DNA of 64,000 nucleotides. Source: Lentinus brumalis (Eukaryota; Basidiomycota; Agaricomycetes; Polyporales; Polyporaceae). This document shows, piece after piece, positions 22,443 to 33,529 of this stretch (the stretch's first letter is position 1; every line of letters starts with the position of its first letter). Below the pieces are notes generated by a model. That model searched no databases and had not been told where the DNA came from. It saw only the letters and a program-made list of their open reading frames with translations. Location of the stretch: NCBI GenBank assembly GCA_001792895.1, contig MARA01000016.1:496001-560000 (forward strand). Reading direction: 5' to 3'. The translations under genes and the position numbers were made by a program.

Positions 22443-25400
22443 ATGGCTCGCCGCCGGAAAAAACTCCCACCCGAGGAAAGCTCTTATCTCGAAGGCCGTC
22501 TGGCCGAGTACCGTCGCAACAACGGAGATGCTCGCGCGTCAGTGGTCACCTCTTGCGCGAAGAAGTTGCTGGACATGCGGGGCGTGCAGGAAGAAGGTAC
22601 AGCGATGTACACTCTGCTCCTTGACCAGTTCGAAGATGTAAGTATCTACTTAGTCGTCTTGTCTCGATGGTGTGCTGCCACGCTTATGCACGACCCGGAC
22701 TCTTAACAGAAGGTTGACCATTGGTTCAACAATCGGTCGCAAGCTAAGAAGGGTCGCCTTCCCACCCGCATCTTTCGTCGCTGGACGGGAGAGATGGTAT
22801 TCGAACAGTTGCGCCACCTCGAGATCAAGGCAGCTCGTAACGACCAACCTGCAGTTCCACACGACATCGTCCGCTGGAACGCGTCCCGTCGAACCCTTTA
22901 TAAGGGGCTCCCTGCAGAGGAGCGTGCAGAGTTTCGGGAGACGGCGGCGAAGTGGAACCGCGATGGTCCCGATGCTCACCTCCTTCCCAAGTAAGTACTT
23001 ATAGCGCCGCTTTGCCAGTGTCAGCATCTGTACTGGGTCAACGCTCACGTATTGCGCCATGAACTAGGATTGCTGCACGACGCTGTATTCAATACATGCG
23101 CACCACGGTTGGCATGTTCTGGGAACAGGTTGGTATGACCCTGTTGATGTACGGGATGTTCCTCGACCCTGATAACCCCAGTCGAACTCGAGGAATACAG
23201 TAAGTCCGTCGCTCATCGAGACTGACCAACATACTGATCATCTACGCTTTAGCTTCGATACGTCTGACTACGTCAAAGAACAAGCAGAGAAGGAAGGACG
23301 TACCTTCAAAACCTTGACCGAGGATCGCGAATGGGACATGGGACTTCGCAAGAAGTTCCGCGGGTTCTTCAGGATGTGGCACGTCCTGAACGACGACGAC
23401 GAGCTCGTCCACCTGGAGGTATCGCCTCGAACTATCCCTCCCGAGTTCGTCTTCGAACTTCGTCCGAACGGTGCGCCGATCATGGTGGACCAGGAGAACG
23501 GCGCACCACTTTCTGGTAAACGACGCATGCAGATGTTCCGCCAGTACATGCGGCTCCAGTACGGTATGCATCTCTATATACTTCGCTGTCTATGTATCTA
23601 ATCTCTGCTGCTCTAGGTTGCGCGAAGGGTGTCCTCGTCAAGAGCGTGCCCTGGGCGTCCATCATCGAGAACAGGGACGAGTACTTCGAGGAGGGTATGT
23701 TCCCACCCGGTTTCGAGCTCAAGGAGCCGAGCAGGGCGCACGAGGGAGAACTGGCAGCGTTCATCCGTCACGTCATGGACATGGAGAATCCCTCGGACGG
23801 GTCCCCTCCTCGTTACTTCCGCTTCAAGGCATACCGAGACCAGAAGGGAAACTGGGTGAGAGCGCAGAGCACCAGCGAAGATGCGACGCCTCCCGTGGAC
23901 CCCGACGAAGAGAAAGCGAAGCGGACAACTATATACCCTCCCCACTTCGACCTTGACGCACCCTTGAAGCCCTCCACTCGACATTCGGTTCCGACCAAGG
24001 AGGAGAGGAGACAGGCTCTCACGGCGGTGCACGACGACACTGTGGAGTCCATGCGACGGTCCAAGCAAGACGAGCAGCATGGTTCAGAGGTAGGGACGGC
24101 GAAGAAGGCAAAGAAGGCGAGGAAGAAGAAGAGCGACGGCAAGGCTAAACCAAGCGCACCTCCACCGTCACCTCCTCCCCTTCCACACCGCACAGGCTCT
24201 CCGAGTGGTTTTGCTGTGACTGGCATACCTCCCCAGTCGCCGCTCTGACCGCTAATGTTACTTACGCATCAGACGAGAGCGACGCTGGAGAGCTGGAGAC
24301 GATCCCTCACAGTGGGCAGAAGGACGGCGAGCCTCTGTCGAGCGACTTCGGCGAGGATATCACGTTCCAGGACTTCGATTGGGACGATGACACAGACTCT
24401 GATGACTCGGCGGCAGCGATTCTCCCTCTCTTCCTTCCTAACAACTACTCGGGCGACTCCGATAGTGACAGTAGCAGCGACAGCGATGGCTTCGCGCAGC
24501 GTCCCCTCGCCACCGCATCCTCATCGAGCAGACGTCCGTTCGCCGACGCAGGGCGGCGTACTCCTCAGCGTGCCGCGGAAGCAGGACCCAGCAGTTGCCC
24601 AGCCGCCGACGCAGGACAGGGTACTCGTCGACACGCCAAGGCAGGACAGAGTAGGCGTGACATCGTCGGGAAAGGGAAGGCCATTGCAGTGGACGCTCCG
24701 CAGTCTGAGGATGAGCGTGAGCCTCCGATAGCAACCCGACGGGTCGCCTTGGCTCCATACACTGCTGGACCGGCTGCAGAGGAGCGATGGAGGTACCTAC
24801 TGCGGCTCGACGAACATGCCGAGTACCTCTCGATGCTGCATCGGGCGAGTTACAAGGTGAGTTTCGAGTCTCTGCTTATGCATACGATACTAATGATCGT
24901 GTTCGCTATGTGTACTAGCTGGAGAAACTCTCAGAGATCGAACCTCACGCTGCTGCACCCTGGTTAACCTGGTCATACCAGAGCCCACATCTTCCCATCT
25001 CGGTACACCACGATTCCGCTACTCTAACCGGCCTCCTCTCCTGGCTGAGCAACGGGCCCAGTCTTCGGCAGACACCTGCCGGTGACGTGCAGCGGTATTG
25101 CCTCGCCTTGGGAATGCTGTTGAGGGACGCAAGGCTTGTCGCCGAGATCGTCGATGAGGACGCCGTCAACGACGACCTGCCCGCATACTTCTCACGTAGC
25201 AGGCTTACCGGTATTGTGGTCCAGCAGATTCTCGCCGTATGCTCTGCTGCCTTCAGTCCGCGCCCCCGTCCTGTCCCTAAAGTTGCGCCTCCAGCGCCGC
25301 CGCTCGTTGTGTCTGCCGGCGAAGGATCATCTACGCTCCGTTTCGGCGTTCTGAACGATACGGATGAAGAAGATAGCGGCGACAACATTGAAGGCTCTGT

Positions 25401-26013
25401 TCCTCCTCAACCGCCGATGTTCTTTGTAGGAACCGACGCAGGAGACGACGCGGACGCTACGGAAGACACAGATGCCGAAGACATACCTCCCCCTCCTCCA
25501 CCCTTCTTCGTCCTTGCCGATACATACAGTTCTCCTTTGTACGACTACTCCGAGCTACCGGCCATCCCACCATACTTCAGCGTCGGCGAGGATTGGCGGT
25601 CTTCGGGCTCGAGCCAGTTCGGCGAAGGTGTGGTGGAGCCTCTGCCAGAAGCCGACCAGGATGAACAGGACGAGCTGGATGCGGAGATGATTGAGCAAGA
25701 GCTTGAACAAACCTCTGTGGTCACGGAGGCTTCCGATTCCAGAATCCCGCGAAGTCGGAAACGCGCACGCAGCTCGTTGACGCAAGAGCCGGTGCCGCCG
25801 CCACCAAGGACCCGAAGTCAAAGCAGACGAAGGGAGGAGGCTAGCAGCACTCAGCGTCGAACTAGCACCAGGATCGCCGAGGCAGCCTTGAGACAGGACT
25901 CTATCCCCAGCAATGAGCCAAAGACTGTACCGAGGAAGGGACGTGGAAAGTCAGCGGAGACCACGAAGGCGACGAAGAACTTGAAGAAATCCGCCCCACC
26001 TAGTCGTCGATAG
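22443..26013 (+). CDS. Large cargo protein with WFNNR motif (1,062 residues)
   Basis: Seven exons join in frame: 22443-22637, 22710-22990, 23068-23199, 23253-23563, 23617-24207, 24273-24856 and 24919-26013. The N-terminal 500 residues look globular: a basic start (MARRRKK), helices, then VDHWFNNRSQAKKG near residue 70 and W(N/T)-rich helical segments. WFNNR recalls the recognition-helix core of homeodomains (WFxNR), but without the rest of that fold I would not call it one. I have an impression that proteins of this kind (WF.NH/R motif) accompany other basidiomycete KDZ elements. The middle has a basic Lys-rich stretch (KKAKKARKKK), and acidic Ser/Asp repeats follow. A second folded part (about 24919-25260, with SVHHDSATLTGLLSWL) and a long Pro/acidic tail with basic patches end it. 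The intron at 24208-24272 uses a weak GTTTTG donor. Function unknown; nuclear location likely. Confidence 0.75.
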
Positions 26014-26140
26014 ATTGTATGTGCTTCAGACTGTGCTATACACGTGTACCCAAGAACAATGTTATTCAAGATCGTTGTGTTTGAATTACATGGTATCTAG
26101 TCTGAATGTTCCAAGAGTATGTGGTCGCCAGTGCGGCGAC
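26014..26140. terminator. Short convergent 3' region
   Basis: The + strand cargo gene ends at 26013 and the - strand cargo gene ends at 26141, so 127 bases must serve both 3' ends. An AATAAA-like signal is not evident; AACAATGTTATTC at about 26065 is the only AT-rich stretch. Confidence 0.4.
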
Positions 26141-29100
26141 CTAATCAGCCGGCGTGCTAGGCATATGCGCCCCTAAAAGCTGGATGAGGACGGCTAAGAG
26201 TGGTGGTGAGAGACCAATGGAGTTAAGGTACTGCTGGACCTGTGCTTCGAACTCCTCAGGATTAGGAGCTGAGCGCGAGGCTTCAAGACGGTCCATACGT
26301 GTGGAAAGCTCCGCCACAGCGGCAGACAAATCCTCAGTGGTCCCCGCAACGTCGGTGTGCGAGACAATCGCCGAGCCCATCGGAGTCGTTGGAGCGGTGG
26401 GCGAGACAATCGACAAGGCCGTCGGAGTCGTCGGAGTGCGCCCGTCGCTCGCCAGATCGGGAGGAAGGCAAGTATCGGCGGCGAGTGGCTCGAGCAAATT
26501 TGAGGCCTCTAGAGCTGCGACGCGCTGCCGGATATCCTCGAGAGTAGCTGAGAGGTCTTCGCCGAGTGCGCTGCAACCTACGGTGCCGCCACGCTCGCTT
26601 TGGATACCGACATCATGGGCGAGTGATTCAGTGGGCACGGCCGCCTGAGCCAGCTCGCGAAGTCGACGAGTATCTTCGGCAGAAGGGACGTGCCCGGATT
26701 CCAAGGCAGATACGGTGGATTGCAGGGGCCCAATAGTCTCGCGAACGGTGTCAATCTCCTGCTTGAGGTGGTAGTGGAGCGACTTGAGCATCGGCTCCAC
26801 AACGTCGCTGCAGTTGGCGGCGATTGTTCGTATGATGTCCTTGTCGTGAAGAGACCTCTCTTGGAGCTCCAGAACAGCGGTGGAGAGCGTTTCCACAGAC
26901 GACTGAAGATAGCCGAACTTGGCCTGAACTCCGCCATACAATGACCGAAGTTGAGCGAGGACCTCGACGAGCTCGGCGGCAGCACCAAATTGAGGGCTGA
27001 TGGATGCAGTTCCCTCGAGCGAACGCGCCAGGGAATGCCCTATATCGGCGACGGCACCAATCGCAGTCGCGATGACCTTGTTGTCGTTGATGAGTCCCGC
27101 TGTCTGGCCGAGTACTTCCTGGATCGCCTCAGCGCTGGATACAGCATAGGTCATGGTTCCAAGCGAAGCATGGCGAGCATCGAGACGGGCCATGACGGTC
27201 CGGATGTTGTTCGCAACGGCGGTGGAAGATTCCTTGATTTGAGCCGCGTTCCATGCCTTGGCCTGGCTCTCGTACAGCAACTGTCTTGCGGCCGGCCCAA
27301 TGGCGAATACCTGCATCGGAGGAGTTGTGGGACGGCTGATGCTTGGAGGAGCGTGAACTTGCGTGGCGGGCTCGCCAACGATGTTACCGATGGAGCCTGT
27401 GAGGCGTAGCGCCATGAACTCGGCGAGGTCTGCCGGACGGAACACCTCAGCAGGAGGTGCGGTGGGTCCGCGCACCTCCGGCGAGCTGGGGCGAGCAAGC
27501 GTTGGATAGCTGCGCCATGATTCTGCAAACTCTACGTTAATACCCATGTTTGCGCCAAAATCAGATAGTCACTCACCATCGACTGGTGCAGGGATCAACT
27601 TCCGCTCCCGCTCTTGTGCTCGTTCCTTCTTAGTGCGTTTGCCTGAGACGACACCGCCATTGTCTGTTGATCCTACCGCTCCGAGCGCAGCTGCCATTGC
27701 CTGTGGTGCATTGATGGACGTGAGTGGCCCTGAGCCCCCGAGACGTCTGGCCTTGGCGGTTGTTTCGTCTCCGGTTGCGCTAAGAGGAGCGCTCGCTAAG
27801 GACGAGGACGCCTTGCAACTGGGGGAAGAGTTGGCGACAGCTGAAGCGACACCCTCGGAGGTGAGATCAATGACAGTGGTGGACTTGTGAGTTCCGCTGT
27901 CCGTAGCATGATGGGACCGAGCGCTGCGCATGTTCTGCTCTCCTGACGGTCTAGACGGCTCTTCGTCGCTGATCTCGGTGTACCCAGGACCGTCGAAGTC
28001 TGGTCCGTAGCGCGGGGAGAGGGGCAGCGTAGAGACATCGGTAGAGCTCGCCAGCAGGGTAGTCTCCTTGGGGGCAGTCTTCGCTAGCGGGACAGTCTTC
28101 GCTACCGGGACAGTCTTCGCTAGCAGAGCAGTCCTCGCTAGCAGAGCCGTCTTCGCCGGGACTGTTGTCGCCAAGGATGTTGTTGCCGAGGACGTTGTCG
28201 CCGGTACCACCGCTGTCTCTGTTGTCGCCGGCACCATCGACACCTCTGTTGTCGCCGAGGATGTTGTCGCCGAGGATGTTGTCGCCGAGGATGTTGCCTT
28301 TGGAACCGTCGTCGCCGGGGCTGTCTTCTTCACCGGGGCCGCCTTCTTCGCCGGGGCTGTCTTCTTCGCCCGGGCTGTCTTCTTCGCCAGAGCTGTCTTC
28401 GCCGGGTCCTCCCGCCGGCCGCCCCCTGCTTGACGGGCTGCAAGCAGCGCGTCGTAGTCAGGCGGTTCAGGCTTGGTTGGCCTGTTCTTGTACTGCTCGA
28501 CGAACCATGTCGGAACCTCCTTGTTGAATTTCTCCCACCCCGGCGGGATGCGGACAGGGTTGGGGAACTTCGCAGGATCGGCGAGTTGCTGCTGGTAGCG
28601 CCACTGGAGGTAGGTCGGGATCGGCTTCTTGGTGTTGTGCACACCTACGGTGTTGGTGCATGTGACCCTCCCGGTGCTGCACCTATGGCAGACAGAGCTG
28701 CCGAACACCCAGAAGACGCATATACCATCGATACTGGCGCATCTAGCACAGGGTCGCAGCTGGTATACTAGTCTTCAGCAAAGAAAATGCTGATCAAGAG
28801 TACACGCACCTGCTCCATCCACTCGTTTGAGATGACCTGCGGTGGGAAGTCATCCTCCGGCGGGACGAACATCTCCGGCTTCGCCGTCTTCGCCTTCTTT
28901 CGCTTGCCAGCAGAAGCCTCAACCTCAGACTCGTCCGGGGGCGCTGGTGCTGAGCTGGACCGGGTGCGTCGCCGAGTCCCTTCAGACTTCTCCATGGTGC
29001 GCCCTCGCTCAGTGTCCTCTTGAGGTGGAGGGACCGAGCTGGACCGGCGACGCTTGCGTTTCTTCTCTGTCACACCGTCCGCATCCGCATCCACGTCCAT

Positions 29101-30069
29101 GGCGTCGGCGGAGGAAGTGGCGGCGCGACCGTTGCCGCTGCATTGACGCGCTGGTGTGTCTACGTCCATGGCATCTGTGTCGTCATCACGATGCTTGCTC
29201 GTTGGCTTCGCAGTGTACCCTCGGTGATACACAGCTGGCGAGGTCCTGTCGGAAGCTTCAGACGACTGCTCTGCCAGATGTTCTGCAGACCGCGTCGCTG
29301 ACGACGTCTTGAGTGCTGACTTAAGAGGCTTCGGCTGGGACGGCTTCCGCACTGCCAATCTGTAAGTACAAAAATGCATCGAGGCAGCAGCCGTACTCAC
29401 CATTGCCGGGTGCAGATGAGCCAGCCTGAGGTCGCACAGCGATGGTGGGCACGACGGCGGCGGCGGCAACATGGTCGGCGACAACCGGGAGTCCAGCAAC
29501 AGCCGGGTCAGTGGCGGCTGCAGCAACGGCCGGCGTTGTAGCCTTGCTCGATTTCACTACCGCGAAGTAACTGCATTAGTTAGCGTATAATAGAGTAGAT
29601 AGAATGACAAACCTTTCCACCATTTGCGCTTCATCTCCGCCGCCGGTTTGAGTGCAACCTGCCCGGTGTCGGTTGGGTTGTACGGTAGTCGGCGGAGGCC
29701 GAAAGGCGGCTCGACGTCAGGATATTGAGCGCCTGGGGGATGTATATCCTCGAGGTCGACGAACTCAGACCTCATCTTGGCCCGGAGATTCGACCGGTAG
29801 AGGCTTGCGGTCGCGATCCTTGGAAGGTCCGTGAATGCACATTTGCCCAAGAGAACCGACAAGCGGTAGGTAGTGTCGAGGTAGAACGCATACCAGCGGA
29901 GTCTGGCATCCTTGTCGTCTACAGAAGGACGTGCGTAGAAAGCATGATGAAGCTGACTGCAGAGCTCCTGAGCCTCTTCGAGCTGTCCGTCGTTCGGCGG
30001 TGGGAGAGGACGCAGAAGAGTGCGTTCCGTTCCCGTCGACGCCCCGGGGGCAGCTGCCACAACTGACAT
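26141..30069 (-). CDS. Large cargo protein with Zn2Cys6-spaced cluster and coiled-coil tail (1,242 residues)
   Basis: Exons 30069-29613, 29556-29401, 29351-28810, 28759-27577 and 27531-26141 join with consistent phases. Residues 1-150 are an unknown folded part (WYAFYLDTTYRLSVLLGK). A basic nuclear-localisation-like stretch (EKKRKRRRSS) follows at about 290. Residues about 389-419 carry six cysteines spaced CX2CX6CX9CX2CX6C, again the Zn2Cys6 pattern, then a conserved-looking Trp-rich segment (YLQWRYQQQL, PPGWEKFNKEVPTWF). Low-complexity Lys/Ala/Thr repeats come next (encoded about 28060-28420), then a DLTS segment and about 460 residues of mainly helical, probably coiled-coil sequence. I chose ATG 30069 over 30159 because a TATATATA element at about 30162-30171 would leave no room for a leader before 30159. 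Likely nuclear; function unknown. Confidence 0.75.
28060..28420 (-). repeat. In-gene low-complexity repeats carrying TCGCCGA words
   Basis: Within the 1,242-residue cargo gene, units such as GTTGTCGCCGAGGAT and CTTCGCCGGG recur in tandem and encode SATT, KTA and KKTAP repeats. The repeats stay in frame. Confidence 0.8.
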
Positions 30070-30368
30070 CGAAACGAAGCACCCGCAGAGACAGGGAAGC
30101 ACCGGGAGAAGGTGAGTCACGCAGGTGGGGAAGCCCAGTCGTCTTCGAACCACAGGCAAGGTATATATATGGGAACATTAGCGCTCAGTTGCCATTGGAT
30201 CGGCTACGGGCGATTATTGTTCCGTTAACACCGGTCAGTGTTTGGTTCACCGAACGAAGTACAAACAATCCTGTATACATACCACCATCATAGCGCAACC
30301 TTCATCTGCGTGTCGCCACAACCGTCTTGGGCAGCTCTCACTGGCACTGTCAGCAACATCTAGTGCCT
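30070..30368. promoter_or_regulatory. Shared divergent promoter of the 1,242- and 386-residue cargo genes
   Basis: About 300 bases lie between the two start codons. The alternating TATATATAT at 30163-30171 is a good TATA box for the - strand gene, about 95 bases from its ATG. No equally clear element was found for the + strand gene. Confidence 0.55.
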
Positions 30369-31640
30369 ATGGATACAAGCATATCCTGTGAGTGTGCTCG
30401 AGAAGGTTCAGTGTGTATGCAGCTAAACCACGTCACAGGCAATCACCACGTCCCAATGAAGGGGCCACGGTCAGGCTCTCTTGAAGAGTTGTCAGGTAAG
30501 AGCACTGCACTGGATTCCACTTGCTCACCGTTCTGAACTTTTCCCCAATACTAAGTTCAGAGCTCCGCGCGCCGCGTCCGGGTCATCTCTCCACAGTCGT
30601 CCTCAAGCAGCTCAGATGACTCAGTTGCTGGATCGCCTGTCGACGTTGCGACACCGCCCATCCGCATGCCGCTCCTCATCGGGGAGCCCCTTGAATCGCC
30701 CAACGGCTCGCCGCCGATGCAGCCCATCGGCATGCCGCTCCCCGTCAGCGAGAACCTCGACTGGCCGAATGCCTCGCCGCCGATGCCACCCATCCGCATG
30801 CCGCTCCCCGTCAGCGAGAACCTCGACTGGCCGAATGCCTCGCCACCGAGTACCCCATTCCCCATGCCGCTCCCCGTCGGCGAGAACCTCGACTGGCCGA
30901 AGGCCTCGCCGCCGACGCCACCTATCCGCATGCCGCTCCCCGTCGGCGAGAACCTCGACTGGCCGAACGCCTCGCCGCCGACGCCACTTATCCGCATGCC
31001 GCTCCCCGTCGGCGAGAACCTCGACTGGCCGAACGCCTCGCCGCCGACGCCACCCATCCGCATGCCGCTCCCCGTCGGCGGGAACCTCGACTGGCCAAAT
31101 GCCTCGCCGCCGACGCCACCTATCTGCATGCCGATCCCCGTCGGCGAGACCTTCGACTCGCAAGACATTTCCACCAGCTGTATGGACACACCGCCCATCC
31201 TCATGGAGATCGTTGACTCGGCGGATAGCTCAGACAGCTCACCGCCGACACCGCCGGTCCGCATGCCGCTACCTGTCGGCGAGACCTTCGACTCGCCCGA
31301 CGGCTCACCGATGATCGGCCTTTCCTCCGTGCCCCTTCAATTAGACGATGTCTTTGGGGCCTCACTGGATGATTCGGCGACTCAAAACGAATACTTCCCT
31401 ACGTTGCGGCTTTCTACCGAGCCTTATGAGAGCGACAATTCTGCCGGCTCAAGCAGGATGACCTCCCTACACGCTGCCTCCACCTCCGCCAACGAATCAG
31501 ATACAATGACACTGGTGGATGTTGTGGATGATATGACGGCGTCGATTCTGCGATCGACGCCAAAGTACTGGAGGTTATACAACGCCTTGTTGGCGACTCG
31601 AGGTGCGCAATCGAAAGCTTGTTTTTCGGAGCAAACGTGA
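30369..31640 (+). CDS. Repeat protein of 21-residue Pro/Asn/Asp-rich units (element cargo)
   Basis: The best model is 30369-30387, 30439-30495 and 30556-31640, which keeps phase and gives 386 residues; the first two exons are small and less certain. The core is about seven tandem units of roughly 21 residues with consensus MPLPVGENLDWPNASPPTPP, partly decayed at both ends. It is followed by an acidic Ser-rich part with VGETFDSPDGSP and a helical C-terminus (ILRSTPKYWRLYNALLAT). There is no signal peptide. Most units include the DNA word GTCGGCGAGAACCTCGACTGG in part, so the repeats also spread TCGGCGA. It sits just inside the right inverted repeat. Function unknown. Confidence 0.65.
30666..31310 (+). 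repeat. 63-bp in-frame tandem repeat
   Basis: Units of 63 bases, near identical in the middle of the array and decayed at its edges, encode the 21-residue repeats of the 386-residue cargo protein. Confidence 0.88.
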
Positions 31641-31792
31641 AGCAAGATGTACATACATTACGATATGCTGCTATGAAGGAGACCCTTGTGATGCCATTTA
31701 TCTCTCTGTAGTCCATTTGCTTTGCATCCCCGAGCTCGATACTGTTCCTTCGCGACCCAGCATCCACCTCCTCGCCGACCAAACTTCACAAC

Positions 31793-33529
31793 CCGGTCGC
31801 CGACATTCTCGTTGCTTCGCCGGCAAGTGATCGCATCCCTCGCCGATATCAAGCTTTTTTCGGCGACAAGCATCGTGCTTTTTTCGGCGATATGCGCTTC
31901 ACCGTGTCTCGGCGAACGTTCGACTCCCTCGCCGAAGCACATCGACCCGCCGTTTCGCCGATATGCATGGGACTGGCCCGCCGATGAGCCCACATGCTTA
32001 CCTCCTCGCCGACGCAATGCCACGAAGGTCCGCCGATGTCCTTGGTGCTCTAGGCTAGATGAGGTGAGCATTTGTGCCCAGCTTTCTGAGTCTGCGCGAA
32101 GTCGATGAGAGCGAGACGCAGAGGCAGGTGAAGAGAAGAGAACGTTGGGGCGCTGCAACATCTCTGAATGCGCTGACTTGCTTCATCCAGGCTCAGGACA
32201 CGCTGAGAAACCACGTACGATTATTCCTCCCTTCTTGCAATGGTCCCGGCTTTGTGCAGCGACGAGCAACCCCGAGCACTCGAGCTGACCGGCCGAGCAG
32301 CAACCCCAAACAGTCGAGCTGACCGGCCGAGCAGCAACGCTGAACACTCGAGCTGACCGGCGGACAGCAACGGGCACTCGAGCTGACCAGCCGAGCAGCA
32401 ACCCCGAGCACTCGAGCTGACCGGTGGACAGCAACGCTGAACAGTCGAGCTGACCAGCCGACGAGCAACGCTGAACACTCGAGCTGACCGGACAGCAACG
32501 GGCACTCGAGCTGACCAGCCGAGCAGCAACCCCGAGCACTCGAGCTGACCGGCGGACAGCAATGCTGAACAGTCGAGCTGACCAGCCGACGAGCAACGCT
32601 GAACACTCGAGCTGACCGGCGGACAGCAACGGGCACTCGAGCTGACCGGCGGGCAGCAACCCTGAAAACTCGAGCTGACCGGCGGGCAGGAATACTGCCC
32701 ATGTAAGTTCGCCGCTTGTGCAGTCGGGCTGGGGACTGCAGGGCGGACCTCAATCAGATTGAACGGACGCCATCCCAGTAGCGGCCAGGGAGGCTACTCA
32801 CAACGAGGTGCGACTCAGGCCCGCCGGCTGGTAAGCAGACTTGAGCGTCCGTCCAGACCAGCCGAGTAGAAACTCAAGCCATGTCTTCAGATCGGCCGAG
32901 CAGGAACTCAAGGCAATCTGCTCGTAGGTGCAGAGCATTCAACGCGCACTGGCCCATCAGCAGCGGGCGCGGCGGGCAGTAGGACGGACGTGCTTACCAG
33001 AGACCGACGTCGGCCGGTCAGCAAGCCAAGGTACGTTGGCTCGAGATGAGGTCACGAGCGGGTCGAGCAGTACACCTGCAGGGGTGCGTACGGGGCACCA
33101 CAGGACCTACCACCCACCGGCCGACAAGGACGGCAAGGCATGGGACTCCACCGGCCGACAAGGACGGCAAGGCATAGCTCCTGCGGGGGGCAGGTGGTGC
33201 CAGCATGGCGAGGACAGCAGCGAGGGAAAGCTGACCCACACGCACCTTCGGCTGGCTTGATACGCAAGGTATGGGACGCGCGACGTCGAGGAGGGTACCG
33301 GCTCACTCAGACCCCATCAGGCCGCTCACCCTCACTCGGCAGCACCAACCCAGCTCACTCGGTAACAGTCGACGAGTTGGTCCAGAGGTGACTGTCTCGC
33401 CGGTACGTACACAGGTGGTGCTCGCAGGGGGCACCGGCCGACCAGTCATCCTGAGCAGTGTCGGTCGTCCGCCGGTGTCCGCTCTCCAGAAACCCAGGCA
33501 ATTTGTAAGGGTATCTCTATAGTAAGTCA
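31793..33529 (-). repeat. Right terminal inverted repeat of the KDZ element
   Basis: This is the reverse complement of 11740-13476, ending CTATAGTAAGTCA at 33529. It holds the same TCGGCGA cluster (about 31796-32012) and the same 13-word array in mirror image (about 32264-32681). Confidence 0.95.
32264..32681 (-). repeat. Array of 13 GTCAGCTCGA words in the right inverted repeat
   Basis: Mirror copy of the left array, read here as TCGAGCTGACC. Number and spacing of units match the left array. Confidence 0.85.

Larger units (their letters stand above)
11740..33529. mobile_element. Complete KDZ-superfamily DNA transposon with TET/JBP dioxygenase and cargo
   Basis: Two terminal inverted repeats of equal length (1,737 bp) bound this 21,790-bp segment. 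Inside are an uninterrupted 1,120-residue KDZ transposase, a TET/JBP-family dioxygenase and five further gene models. KDZ transposons (Kyakuja-Dileera-Zisupton) are known in basidiomycetes and are often linked to TET/JBP genes, so the pairing is established for the group; the full layout here is what the sequence adds. I found only two differences between the repeats (near 11761 and 13099), which with intact genes points to a young, possibly active copy. No convincing target-site duplication is visible outside 11740 and 33529. The outermost shared word is TGACTTACTATAG. Confidence 0.92.

Noticed and set aside
22710..22800. Homeodomain in the 1,062-residue cargo protein
   Set aside because: Only the WFNNR core matches; the preceding helices and conserved hydrophobic positions of a homeodomain are not recognisable.
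29970..30159. Upstream ATG at 30159 as start of the 1,242-residue cargo protein
   Set aside because: A TATATATA element lies only a few bases before it, leaving no leader; ATG 30069 is at a normal distance.
11740..33529. LTR retrotransposon interpretation of the long flanking repeats
   Set aside because: The repeats are inverted, not direct, and the interior has a KDZ transposase and no reverse transcriptase, integrase or Gag.
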